Positions 7,556-16,449 of a stretch of 23,517 nt of DNA are shown here, piece by piece (positions within the stretch are counted from its first letter, which is position 1; each line of letters starts with the position of its first letter). The notes below the pieces were generated by a model, which saw only the letters and a list, made by a program, of their open reading frames with translations, was not told the DNA's origin and made no database searches. Made by a program: the position numbers and the translations under genes. Where the stretch lies: the NCBI GenBank assembly GCA_964609495.1, contig CAZSTA010000035.1, positions 1-23,517 of the forward strand. Direction: 5' to 3'. The DNA is from CAZSTA01 sp964609495 [NCBI: uncultured bacterium] (lineage in GTDB: Bacteria; CAZSTA01).

Positions 7556-7945
7556 TTGGGTCCAAAGAATGATAAAAAGGGTAGTTCTCGTCTAATAGAA
7601 GGTTTTGTTATCTTACTAGCCTTCCAATTAGCGGGAACTATCATCTCCGATAAATTGCAGATTCCCATCCCTGGTAATGTGTTAGGTCTAGGTTTTATCA
7701 CCATCAGCTTGATAGCTGGAATCGTAAAATTGGAGTGGGTGGATGAAGCGGCAACTCTATTGGTTAATAACTTAGCTCTATTCCTAATTCCAGCCGGAGT
7801 GGGAATTATGGAATACTTCGATTTAATAGCTAAAGAATGGCTTCCTATATCATTAAGCGTTATTCTTAGCACCTTAGCGGTGCTATTAGTAACGGCTAAG
7901 GTTACGGAAGCCTTGCAGAATAGAGGGAGCGATGATGAGCGATAG
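7556..7945 (+). CDS. lrgA: LrgA/CidA family membrane protein
   Basis: This 129-aa protein with about four membrane helices belongs to the LrgA/CidA (antiholin/holin-like) family. IEGFVILLAFQLAGTIISD and the segment IPIPGNVLGLG correspond to the conserved N-terminal helix and loop. I chose TTG 7556 because AAAGGA lies nine bases upstream and the family usually starts shortly before this helix. The open frame extends to 7505, but that is inside the -10 box. Its 3' end overlaps lrgB by 14 bases. In bacteria, LrgAB pairs have been linked to murein hydrolase control and to pyruvate transport; the plant relative PLGG1 carries glycolate/glycerate. The substrate here is unknown. Confidence 0.85.
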   Translation: MGPKNDKKGSSRLIEGFVILLAFQLAGTIISDKLQIPIPGNVLGLGFITISLIAGIVKLEWVDEAATLLVNNLALFLIPAGVGIMEYFDLIAKEWLPISLSVILSTLAVLLVTAKVTEALQNRGSDDER

Positions 7946-8621
7946 AACTCTTCTCTACGTAACTCTAACGCTATTCGCCTTCAGCATAGGAAAGCTCATT
8001 AATCGTAAAACTGGCTCTTTCCTGGCTAATCCTATTTTAATAGCGATAGCTATAGTCATAATAGTGCTTAAACTTCTTCAAGTCAACTATAGCGGATATA
8101 AGCAACACGGTGGAGATCTGATCAGCTTCTTCCTAGGGCCAGCAGTGGTAGCTTTAGGCATACCTCTCTATAAACAGATCAGGATTATATCCAAAAATGT
8201 AAGGGCTATTGCGGTCGGGATAATTGCCGGATGTATAACCGGGATAATAACCGCTGCGGGAGTAGCCAAATTGCTTGCCGCCGAAGGAAGGACGATCTTG
8301 ACCCTAGCTCCAAAATCGGTAACTACTCCCATCGCAATGGGCATAACTGAGAAGTTGGGAGGTATCCCATCTTTAACTGCAGTCGTGGTGATCATCACGG
8401 GGATCTTGGGAGCGCTCTTCGCCCCGGAGATATTAAGGTTGGCAGGGGTAAAGAGTCGTCTAGCTATTGGATTAGCGATAGGAACTGCCTCCCACGTCAT
8501 TGGCACCTCCCGCGCTTTTCAGATAGATGAGTTGGTGGGGGCGGTGAGCGGAATGGCTATCGGGTTGAATGGTATAACAACTGCGATATTAGCCCCTATT
8601 CTGGTTAAGCTATTTCAGTGA
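7932..8621 (+). CDS. lrgB: LrgB/CidB family membrane protein
   Basis: This 229-aa, strongly hydrophobic protein is the LrgB partner. The conserved segments LAPKSVTTPIAMGITEKLGG and GTASHVIGTSRAF are clear. Two adjacent ATGs (7932 and 7935) are possible; GAGGG at 7923-7927 fits the second slightly better. It overlaps lrgA and is followed at once by the alaS leader, so the three genes appear co-transcribed from 7477. The LrgA-LrgB pair probably forms a small-carboxylate transporter or export channel, rather than a classical holin; that is inference from family work. Confidence 0.9.
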   Translation: MMSDRTLLYVTLTLFAFSIGKLINRKTGSFLANPILIAIAIVIIVLKLLQVNYSGYKQHGGDLISFFLGPAVVALGIPLYKQIRIISKNVRAIAVGIIAGCITGIITAAGVAKLLAAEGRTILTLAPKSVTTPIAMGITEKLGGIPSLTAVVVIITGILGALFAPEILRLAGVKSRLAIGLAIGTASHVIGTSRAFQIDELVGAVSGMAIGLNGITTAILAPILVKLFQ

Positions 8622-8668
8622 TCGTGACTAAGGTGAGTCCAAGACCTATATATTTAGGAGGTATATGG

Positions 8669-11326
8669 ATGGAAAGTATGAGCAGTAAAGAAGTGAGGGA
8701 GTTATTCCTGAAATTCTTTGAGAGCAAAGGACACAGAAGGTTACCAAGTGCCTCCCTAGTGCCAAATGATCCGACTTTGCTTCTGACTGGAGCGGGAATG
8801 AATCCCTTCAAGAGCTACTTCATCGGGGTGGAGAAGCTCCCAGCCAAACGCGTAGTAACCTGTCAGAAGTGCCTGCGGACTGATGATATAGAGAATGTAG
8901 GAAAGACCGCTACTCATCATACCTTTTTCGAGATGTTGGGTAACTTCTCCTTTGGAGATTACTTCAAGGAGGAAGCTATCACTTGGGGATGGGAGTTCTC
9001 GATAGACTATCTCAAGTTTCCAGAGGATAGAATCTGGATATCGATCTACGAGGATGATGATGAGGCTTTTGAGATATGGAATAAGAAAATAGGTGTGCCA
9101 GCGGAGAAGATCGTTCGCTTGGGCGAAGCGGAGAACTTCTGGCCAGCTAGTGCTCCTAGTAAAGGTCCTAATGGCCCCTGTGGCCCTTGTACCGAGATGT
9201 TCTTCGATATGGGAGAGGAATACGGATGTGGTTCGCCAGATTGTCAACCGGGGTGCGATTGTGAGCGATTCAAGGAGTATTGGAACTTGGTGTTTCAAGT
9301 GTTCGATAGGAAAGATGGGGGAGTATTAGATCCTCTTCCCTTTAAAAATATAGATACCGGTTTAGGATTCGAGAGAGTAGTTTCGATCTTGCAAGGAGGA
9401 AGAACGACCTTTGATACCGATCTATTCCTTCCGATAATACGATATATGAGCCAGTTGTGTAAAAGGAATTATGGAGAAAATCCGCGGGTAGATGCATCCT
9501 TGAAGATAATAGCGGATCATATTAGAGCGATCGCCTTCCTCATCGCCGATGGTGTGACTCCCTCCAATATTGGGAGAGGCTATGTTCTAAGGAGGATACT
9601 CAGGAGAGCGGCGCTTAGGGGAAGAGAATTAGGGATGAGAAAACCGTTTCTGGACAAACTAATCCCAGTGATAGTGAATATGATGGATGACGTCTATCCA
9701 GAGCTTAAAGAGAGGGAGGTCCACATCTGTCGATTGACGAACATCGAGGAGGACAATTTCCTTAGAAAATTGGATACTGGAATAGAAAGGCTAAACGAAC
9801 AAATGAAGATGCTCCGCAGACAAAGGAAAAAGGAGATACCCGGGGAGGTGGCTTTCACCCTCTACGATACCTATGGATTCCCGCTTGATATCACTAAGGA
9901 TATGGCAGAGGATGCGGGCTTCACTGTCGATATAGACGGATTCGAGCAGGAGATGGAGAAACAGAGGGAGAGAGCTAGACAGGCGAGTGAGAGCTTGACG
10001 GGGACTATCTTCTTCCATTCACCTCTTTATGGTGAGATCTTCAAGGCTGTGGGAGAGACGGAATTCCTTGGTTATGAACAACTATCTGCGGAGGGAAAGG
10101 TCAAGGCTATAGTTAAGGATGAAGAATTGGTCAATATAGCTAGAGAAGGAGATGAGGTAGAGATCGTCCTAGATCGGTCTCCCTTCTACGCTGAGGCTGG
10201 AGGGCAACAGGGCGATCGGGGTGAGTTCGTAAGCTCTAAGGCGAAGCTGAAGATCGAGGATACCTATAAGCCAGTGGAGGGATTGATAGTTCATCATGCT
10301 AAGGTAATAGAAGGAGAGATAGAAGTTGAGGATGAGGTCAGAGCCGAGGTCGATTCGGAGAGGAGGTTAGCCTTAGCTCAACATCATACCGCCACTCATT
10401 TACTCCACTCCGCTTTAAAGCAAGTTCTCGGTCCTCATGCGAATCAGTCTGGTTCTCTGGTTGCAGAAGATAGATTACGTTTCGACTTCACCCACTTTGC
10501 CGCCCTATCCGAGGCTGAGCTTCAAGAGGTGGAGCGAATAGCTAACGTCAAGGTGAGGCAGGATATCCCACTTACTAATTATCAATCAAACTATGATGAA
10601 GCTCGCTCTAAGGGAGTGATCGCTCTCTTCGGGGAGAAGTATGGCGATGTGGTGCGGGTGGTCGAGATCGGGGATTTCAGTCAAGAGCTATGTGGTGGGA
10701 CTCATCTTCGCTCTACTGGACAGATCGGACTTATCAAGATCATAAGTGAAGAGAGCATCGGAGCGGGAATAAGGAGGATCGAGGCTCTGGCGGGAGAGGC
10801 GGCTTATAACTATGTAGTGGAGAGGGATAACACCCTCCACAGGATAGAGGGGGAGATTCAAGCGATGCCTCAGGAGGTTGAAGCCCGCGTTGATAGATTG
10901 CTAGCGGAAAATAAAGAACAGTTGAAGCAGATAGAGACTTTAAAGTCCAAGCTCGTCACATCCGAAGTGGATGAGTTAATATCGAAAGCTATTGATATAA
11001 ATGGGATCAAGGCTGTAATCGCCAAAGTCGCCGATCAAGATGCTAAAGGATTAAGGGCGATGGCGGATAGGATAAGGAACAAGCTCAAATCTGGGGTGGC
11101 TATTCTAGCCTCCCCTACTAAAGATGGGCGAATCATCTATGTGGCGATGGTCACTAAGGATCTTACCGATAAAGGATTAAATGCTGGTTCGATCATAGGT
11201 CAAGTTGCTAGGATAGCGTCCGGGGGCGGAGGAGGAAGACCAGAGATGGCTCAAGCTGGTGGCAAGGATTTATCTAAACTAGATGAATCTCTTAAAGAAG
11301 CTGTAAATATAATAAGGATTATCTGA
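8669..11326 (+). CDS. alaS: Alanyl-tRNA synthetase
   Basis: This 885-aa protein attaches alanine to tRNA-Ala. All expected parts are present: the class II catalytic core (LTGAGMNPFKSYF; CQKCLRTDDIENVGKTATHHTFFEMLGN), a Cys-rich loop typical of many bacterial AlaRS (CGSPDCQPGCDC), and the tRNA-binding middle. The editing domain carries its zinc site as H573xxxH577 and C675GGTH679. The C-terminal C-Ala domain has GGGGGRPEMAQAGGKD. I chose ATG 8669, seven bases after AGGAGG (8656-8661). The frame is open upstream to 8618 but would overlap lrgB and has no such site. It is the third gene of a lrgAB-led operon, an unusual position. Confidence 0.98.
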   Translation: MESMSSKEVRELFLKFFESKGHRRLPSASLVPNDPTLLLTGAGMNPFKSYFIGVEKLPAKRVVTCQKCLRTDDIENVGKTATHHTFFEMLGNFSFGDYFKEEAITWGWEFSIDYLKFPEDRIWISIYEDDDEAFEIWNKKIGVPAEKIVRLGEAENFWPASAPSKGPNGPCGPCTEMFFDMGEEYGCGSPDCQPGCDCERFKEYWNLVFQVFDRKDGGVLDPLPFKNIDTGLGFERVVSILQGGRTTFDTDLFLPIIRYMSQLCKRNYGENPRVDASLKIIADHIRAIAFLIADGVTPSNIGRGYVLRRILRRAALRGRELGMRKPFLDKLIPVIVNMMDDVYPELKEREVHICRLTNIEEDNFLRKLDTGIERLNEQMKMLRRQRKKEIPGEVAFTLYDTYGFPLDITKDMAEDAGFTVDIDGFEQEMEKQRERARQASESLTGTIFFHSPLYGEIFKAVGETEFLGYEQLSAEGKVKAIVKDEELVNIAREGDEVEIVLDRSPFYAEAGGQQGDRGEFVSSKAKLKIEDTYKPVEGLIVHHAKVIEGEIEVEDEVRAEVDSERRLALAQHHTATHLLHSALKQVLGPHANQSGSLVAEDRLRFDFTHFAALSEAELQEVERIANVKVRQDIPLTNYQSNYDEARSKGVIALFGEKYGDVVRVVEIGDFSQELCGGTHLRSTGQIGLIKIISEESIGAGIRRIEALAGEAAYNYVVERDNTLHRIEGEIQAMPQEVEARVDRLLAENKEQLKQIETLKSKLVTSEVDELISKAIDINGIKAVIAKVADQDAKGLRAMADRIRNKLKSGVAILASPTKDGRIIYVAMVTKDLTDKGLNAGSIIGQVARIASGGGGGRPEMAQAGGKDLSKLDESLKEAVNIIRII

Positions 11327-12931
11327 GTGATGGAGGAGTCAACATTCAAAGAGTCATCATCACTCCCTAGGAACTTAAAGGTAGCTCTTCTTAGACCAGA
11401 GACCTTTCTACTTATTATATGCACTTGGTGTGTAATATTTATGAGTATAAATATAGGCGATGTGATTGATGATGCCTATATTTCCTTCAGATATGCGAGG
11501 AATCTGGTGGAGGGCAAGGGGTTAATCTTCAACGTCGGCGAGATCGTGGAGGGTTACACTAATTTCCTGTGGGTTATCATCATATCGCTTTTTATTAAGC
11601 TGGGATTTGATCCTGGCTATATTTCCCAGGTCTTAGGGATAATTTTCAACGCCTGCACGATATTAATAACTTACAAGCTAGGGGAGCTAATAACCGGGGA
11701 AAGAAATCATTGGAATCTAATCTCGACTGCTCTCCTAGCTATCAACGTGCCCTTTATAGTATGGGCTATCGAGGGGATGGAGACCTCTCTCTTCACCTTC
11801 TTAGTCGTATTTAGCATCTATCTATACATCAGGGAAGATAAGAAGGATGGATACTCTTTTCCCTTTTCGGCTATCATTTGCGCTTTAGCTGCAATGACAC
11901 GCCCTGATGGGATTCTGGTATTCGTAACCCTCTTTATATATAAGATCTCGACTATCTTGACGAGAAAGGATAAGTTGAACAAGAGGGATATAATTTTTCC
12001 TCTTGTATTCATAATCGTTTATGGAACATACTTCCTATGGCGATATAGTTATTATGGCTATCTACTGCCCAACACTTTTTATGCCAAAGCCAGAAGAGGC
12101 TTCGATATAGAGATTTACAAGCAAGGATGGACTTATATATATAAATACTTCACCACGGGAAAGATATATAGGACTTCCCCGTGGGAGTGGAAATTGATCA
12201 TCTTATCTCTGGTTCTCGTCTTGAGAAGATGGAGAAAATACTATTCAATTATCATAGTCTTCATAGGGTTATATTCCCTTTTCATCATCTATGCAGGTGG
12301 CGATTGGATGGCCGATTTCAGGTTTCTAGTTCCTATAATACCCCTTATTTGCTTTGTGATTCAGGAAGGGATGCGGAATTTATCATCGCTCCTAAAGGAA
12401 CTTGAGAAAGTCAGGGAGGGGCTTCGATATTCCGCGATCTTAATACTGATAGCTCTCATTATATTCCCCAATCTTATGACTCTATATAGGTATCAGCGTT
12501 CCGAAGGATGGCAGAGATTACATCGAGCCCACTCATTGATCTATATGCCTTTGGTAAAATGGACCTCCGAGAATGTGAACGAGCATCAAGCGATATCTGT
12601 AAGCGATGTCGGATATATCGGATATTATACCGAAGCTGTAGTGATAGAGAGTACTTGGGGTTTGACCGACGAATATATAGCTCACTCAAATTTTCCCCGC
12701 ACTAATCTCGGCGTTCTTTTCGGAGATATAAACTACATTATCTTAAGAGCTCCGGAGTATGTATTTTGTAGGTTTTATAGGGATCGAAATAATGTCTTGA
12801 GAGGACCTTCACCTATGGATGAGACGATCCTGAATGGCGAGAATAGAGATATATTTTATCAACACTATCATCAACTCGAAGGGGTATCAGTAGGCAGTTA
12901 TATAATCTATAAGCGAAATGATCTTGATTAG
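11327..12931 (+). CDS. GT-C family membrane glycosyltransferase
   Basis: This 534-aa protein has about ten membrane helices. DDAYISFRYARNL (48-60) with VEGYTNFLW soon after is the N-terminal aspartate-pair signature of a GT-C group related to actinobacterial AftB-like and PMT/ArnT-like transferases that use polyprenyl-phosphate sugars. Further matches are GMETSLF (150-156), MTRPDG (190-195), YYGYLLPNTFYAK (242-254) and GGDWMADFRFLVP (324-336). The start may be GTG 11327, immediately after the alaS stop, with AAGGA eight bases before it, or ATG 11330. It is likely translated by coupling to alaS. Sugar and acceptor are unknown; cell-envelope glycan or protein glycosylation is likely. Confidence 0.85.
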   Translation: MMEESTFKESSSLPRNLKVALLRPETFLLIICTWCVIFMSINIGDVIDDAYISFRYARNLVEGKGLIFNVGEIVEGYTNFLWVIIISLFIKLGFDPGYISQVLGIIFNACTILITYKLGELITGERNHWNLISTALLAINVPFIVWAIEGMETSLFTFLVVFSIYLYIREDKKDGYSFPFSAIICALAAMTRPDGILVFVTLFIYKISTILTRKDKLNKRDIIFPLVFIIVYGTYFLWRYSYYGYLLPNTFYAKARRGFDIEIYKQGWTYIYKYFTTGKIYRTSPWEWKLIILSLVLVLRRWRKYYSIIIVFIGLYSLFIIYAGGDWMADFRFLVPIIPLICFVIQEGMRNLSSLLKELEKVREGLRYSAILILIALIIFPNLMTLYRYQRSEGWQRLHRAHSLIYMPLVKWTSENVNEHQAISVSDVGYIGYYTEAVVIESTWGLTDEYIAHSNFPRTNLGVLFGDINYIILRAPEYVFCRFYRDRNNVLRGPSPMDETILNGENRDIFYQHYHQLEGVSVGSYIIYKRNDLD

Positions 12932-12956
12932 CAGATGAATACAGTAGAGGCAGATA

Positions 12957-14585
12957 TCATTGATTTAATTTCTCTTCGATAAGATTTCTGAAATATTTCA
13001 GCTCTTTATTATCTGGATCAAGGCTCAATGCCTTCTCGAACACCTCTAAAGCCTCTTGGAATCTTCCTTCCTTCTCATAAGCTACTCCCAGATGTTTGTA
13101 GGCCTCTATATATACATTATGAGCTAAACCATTTTCCACTTCCTCCTCATTGGCAAGAACAGCCCTCTTCAAAGGTTCGATAGCTTTAGCATAATCTCCA
13201 GCCTGATAATACTTATAACCCTCATCGAAGTTCTCAACCGCCTCCTTGGTGTATTTCTTATACTTCTCTATCCGGGCTAGCATATATTGTGCTCCTCTAG
13301 TCATCTCTTGATCGGGAGGAGGATCGAATTGTAAAACTTTTTGTAATAACTTCTCCGCTTTATCAAATTCATCGAGTTCATAGTTCGATCTTGCTAACCA
13401 GTAGGGATATAATATTTTGCAGGGAACAAGTCTCTCTGCCTTTTCGAAGTCCTCTTTAGCTGATTCAAAGTTCCCCATCTCGTAATTATTGTATCCTCGC
13501 AAATAGAGGCTCTCTGCCTCTCTTATAGCTTGATCAGATGGAAGGGAAATATTTATTTCCTCTGCTTTCCCTTCAACGAGGGATACTGAACCTCTCCAAC
13601 TCCCACATCTCCCTTCCAAGCTTATATCATATTCTCCCACCAGCATGCCTTTTATCGATAAGGGGGTCTCACCTTTCAATTCCCCATCCAGATACACTTT
13701 CGCCCCTTCAGGATTGGACTTAATAACTATATCCCCAACTTTTCCCAAAGGGAGAATTAGGTTTATTGTTCGTTTGAAGGGGACTCCTATATTTTGGGCT
13801 GATGATATGAAATCGCCAGAAGATCCAGAATTGTCAGGGGGTAAGAGTTTCCACGAATCACTTGTAGCTAAATACCAAAAATCACCTATAATTAGCCACC
13901 AAGTCTTTTCCAATTTGCTTTTAGTCAGTCGAAGAGTATATTCACCTTGCTTTATATCATCTATATCGAGGGGAGTTTTCCCCTCAAACTTCTCGTTGAG
14001 ATATACCTCTGCTCCTGTTGGCTTAGATTCCACTCTTAAGAGTCTCTCAGTCTTTTCGGGAGAGGGAACTGAAGTGAGTTCTTCAGTCTCACCGCATATC
14101 TGCCATATCCTCCTCAAGGTGGTAGCTATCAGCTCTGGGATACCTCTCCTAATTTCGCATACCTTACCCCCTCTATCTATAACGAGCATATAAGGGACAG
14201 TTATAATATTCCCTTGATATGTATAAGCTAACACCCTCTCCTCATCAGTTATCGTGGGGAAATTAAGATTATCCTTAGCAAAGGTCTTCGCTCTGGAGAT
14301 ATTATCTCCGAAGTCCTCATTGACCGATATTACCTTTACTTGCTCTCTTTTTTCTTGATAGAATCTTTCTAACTCCTTCAGTTCCTCTTGACATTCCTCC
14401 ATATCTATTACCCAGAAATATAAGATGATTAGATCTCCCTCATAGGCAGAGATACTGATATTATTCCCTTCTATATCTTTTGCGCTGAAATCTGCCGCTT
14501 CGTCTCCCTTTTCTAAAGCTAGCACTGGTTTAAAGATAGTAAAGCAGATTATCATCAGAGCCAGAAAAATAACTTTTCTCAGCAT
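12957..14585 (-). CDS. Exported redoxin-like protein with two PEGA domains and TPR repeats
   Basis: This 542-aa protein has a signal peptide (~1-23). Residues ~26-160 form a TlpA/AhpC-like redoxin fold. The active-site region reads W58VIDMEEC65, where redoxins usually have WCxxC; the first cysteine is replaced by methionine (M62) and only the second (C65) remains. The cis-proline loop (V130-P131) is intact. Two PEGA domains follow (~183-222 and ~284-325; 'KPTGAEVYLNEKFEGKTPL', 'NPEGAKVYLDGELKGETPL'), then at least four TPR-like repeats (~355-540). Ordinary disulfide exchange is unlikely; a binding or scaffold role at the surface fits better. The ATG at 14585 has AGGAG six bases upstream and its promoter at 14638-14666. 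Confidence 0.85.
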   Translation of the reverse strand: MLRKVIFLALMIICFTIFKPVLALEKGDEAADFSAKDIEGNNISISAYEGDLIILYFWVIDMEECQEELKELERFYQEKREQVKVISVNEDFGDNISRAKTFAKDNLNFPTITDEERVLAYTYQGNIITVPYMLVIDRGGKVCEIRRGIPELIATTLRRIWQICGETEELTSVPSPEKTERLLRVESKPTGAEVYLNEKFEGKTPLDIDDIKQGEYTLRLTKSKLEKTWWLIIGDFWYLATSDSWKLLPPDNSGSSGDFISSAQNIGVPFKRTINLILPLGKVGDIVIKSNPEGAKVYLDGELKGETPLSIKGMLVGEYDISLEGRCGSWRGSVSLVEGKAEEINISLPSDQAIREAESLYLRGYNNYEMGNFESAKEDFEKAERLVPCKILYPYWLARSNYELDEFDKAEKLLQKVLQFDPPPDQEMTRGAQYMLARIEKYKKYTKEAVENFDEGYKYYQAGDYAKAIEPLKRAVLANEEEVENGLAHNVYIEAYKHLGVAYEKEGRFQEALEVFEKALSLDPDNKELKYFRNLIEEKLNQ

Positions 14586-14637
14586 ATCGATCTCCTCTTA
14601 CTCGATGAGGGGTTCTGAACCGCAATTCTTCTCATAA

Positions 14638-14666
14638 ATTATACCTTAAATTACAGAACTCGTCAA
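14638..14666 (-). promoter_or_regulatory. Promoter of the redoxin/PEGA/TPR gene
   Basis: On the minus strand, TTGACG (14661-14666) and TATAAT (14638-14643) are separated by 17 bases. The leader would be about 50 bases. Confidence 0.7.
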
Positions 14667-14712
14667 GCTAAACTCAGGATGAAGATAAATATAGAATAAG
14701 ATGCTGAATTCA

Positions 14713-16212
14713 TTAGGGAACCGTTGTTACGAATTTATTCTTATCATAATGGCAGAGGAGTTGGATCAGCTTCCGTCCAGTAAGCATAACCGTTGGCACC
14801 CCACCGGGCGGCTGAACCCACTGACCAACCATATATAAATTTAACAGACCTGGTAAAGTTTTATCCATAACTCTGCTCATCACCTTCAAAGTCGGAAACC
14901 AACCCTCGTAGGCGCCTTTGTGGTTGAGAGTATAACGCCACGTAGTGTATGGAGTAGCTACATCTTTCATCTCTACCTGAAGCGAGATATCTGGATACCT
15001 CGCCTCCAATCTCCTTAACACCTCTCCCGCGATTCTCAATTTCTCCTGTTTATATTGAGCCTCATCCTCACGCTGTTTTGCCCACCAATCGAAGTCGGAT
15101 TCAAAGAATGCTTGAACGACCGTCTTCCCCGCCTCTGCTAATGTCGGATCGTAATTGAAGATGCGGACTCCCATCTTGCTGATCATCTCCTCGCCCACGG
15201 GGATAGGCTCTTTCAAGTAGATCATTTTAGAGTGAGCGGAATTCGGAAACTCACGATTGACCCCAAAGCTAACCATAACTAGCCCAGGGAGCATCTTCAG
15301 ATTTTGGTAACACTCCTCTATATCGCTATCTATATACTTGCCTCCCAACATCTCGAAGATAGTTGAGTATCCATCCGCCGCAGAGACCACTATATCCGAA
15401 TGATGTTCACTCCCATCTGCTAAGCGAATCCCCACCGCCTTGTCATCCTCGATGATAATCTCCTCGACTTTAGCTTTGTATTGAACCTCACCACCTAATT
15501 CCCGATATCGTTTTTCTACTGAGAGGGGGATTTGAAGTGAGCCGCCTTCGGGCAATCCGCATTGTCCCGAGGTGATTTGAGCGAGGGTGATAAAGAGAGG
15601 AAGAGCTGGCATTTCAGATGGGAATATTCCCAGCAACGCCTTGCGCAGCCATTGAGATTCAAACCTCTCGAGGTAATCCCCGACGGTGAGCTTCGCATAT
15701 TTTCGGATATATTTAAGCATTGATCTCATCTGCCACATCATTTTCACATTACCGAGCGGACCCATAAGCTGTTGGGGTTTTCCCAAGGGAGTGGAGAATC
15801 TCTCGCCAGCCCGGATTATCTTGATCATCTCCTCAATATTATTGCCGTCATCAGGCGAGATCTCCTTCATATCGCGCTCTAGCTTCTCCAGATCTTTGCC
15901 TATCTCAAGGATTTGACCAGTTGCCTCATCCTCGACTGTGATATAATGTTCTAACTCAAAAAAGCGGACCTCTCTTATAATCCCTAGCTCCTCATACATT
16001 CTAAAATAGGGGTGAGATGGTTTAGTCCCAACGAGCCAGCGAATCGCTCCATCGATGGTATATCCTCTCCTCTCCCAAGCGGTGCATACTCCTCCAGGGG
16101 AATGGTGATATTCGAATATCTTAGCTCGATAGCCATTCATCTGGGCATAAACGCCAGTAGCAAGTCCAGCTAAACCTGCTCCAATAATAATAATGGATTT
16201 ACCGCTTCCCAT
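14713..16212 (-). CDS. CrtI-like FAD-dependent oxidoreductase (phytoene desaturase superfamily)
   Basis: This 499-aa protein has the N-terminal dinucleotide-binding motif GAGLAG (11-16), an acidic residue ending strand 2 (E34), and SPGGVCTAWERRGYTIDGA, characteristic of the COG1233 group (phytoene desaturase, carotenoid isomerase, retinol-saturase-like enzymes). The C-terminal FAD-contact segment is LYMVGQWVQPPGGVPTVMLTG. No carotenoid or isoprenoid genes are nearby, so the substrate is open and I give no symbol. GGGAGGGGAG lies a little upstream of ATG 16212. The promoter is at 16283-16311, back-to-back with that of the ATPase gene at 16450. Confidence 0.85.
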   Translation of the reverse strand: MGSGKSIIIIGAGLAGLATGVYAQMNGYRAKIFEYHHSPGGVCTAWERRGYTIDGAIRWLVGTKPSHPYFRMYEELGIIREVRFFELEHYITVEDEATGQILEIGKDLEKLERDMKEISPDDGNNIEEMIKIIRAGERFSTPLGKPQQLMGPLGNVKMMWQMRSMLKYIRKYAKLTVGDYLERFESQWLRKALLGIFPSEMPALPLFITLAQITSGQCGLPEGGSLQIPLSVEKRYRELGGEVQYKAKVEEIIIEDDKAVGIRLADGSEHHSDIVVSAADGYSTIFEMLGGKYIDSDIEECYQNLKMLPGLVMVSFGVNREFPNSAHSKMIYLKEPIPVGEEMISKMGVRIFNYDPTLAEAGKTVVQAFFESDFDWWAKQREDEAQYKQEKLRIAGEVLRRLEARYPDISLQVEMKDVATPYTTWRYTLNHKGAYEGWFPTLKVMSRVMDKTLPGLLNLYMVGQWVQPPGGVPTVMLTGRKLIQLLCHYDKNKFVTTVP

Positions 16213-16282
16213 CTTATCTTCTCCCCTCCCTAGCTATCTCTTTATAGACAAGGAGATATTGAAACTTTTTCGAAACTACTTA

Positions 16283-16311
16283 ATTATAGCCAATAAAGCT
16301 TGAGGAGTCAA
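16283..16311 (-). promoter_or_regulatory. Promoter of the CrtI-like gene
   Basis: On the minus strand, TTGACT (16306-16311) and TATAAT (16283-16288) are 17 bases apart. Confidence 0.7.
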
Positions 16312-16362
16312 GATAAGTCTGGAGGTTCTTCAAATTTTCATATTCTACGATACAAAAGAATC

Positions 16363-16391
16363 TTGACAGTAGGTTTAAAATATGATACGAT
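16363..16391 (+). promoter_or_regulatory. Promoter of the ABC-class ATPase gene
   Basis: TTGACA (16363-16368) and TACGAT (16386-16391) are 17 bases apart. The predicted leader to the ATG at 16450 is about 50 bases and contains GGGAGG. Confidence 0.65.
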
Positions 16392-16449
16392 CAATTGGAT
16401 GATTATCTCTTAATAAGCTGTAATTTAGATATGGGAGGTTTTTCTATAT

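Noticed and set aside
8618-8668. Upstream extension of alaS to GTG 8618
   Set aside because: It would overlap lrgB and lacks a ribosome-binding site, whereas ATG 8669 has AGGAGG seven bases before it.
8756-9298. 180-codon open frame on the minus strand inside alaS
   Set aside because: It lies fully inside a certain alanyl-tRNA synthetase gene and its product has no recognisable protein pattern.
13645-14193. 182-codon open frame on the plus strand inside the redoxin/PEGA/TPR gene
   Set aside because: Shadow of the minus-strand gene, whose domains are clear; no ribosome-binding site.
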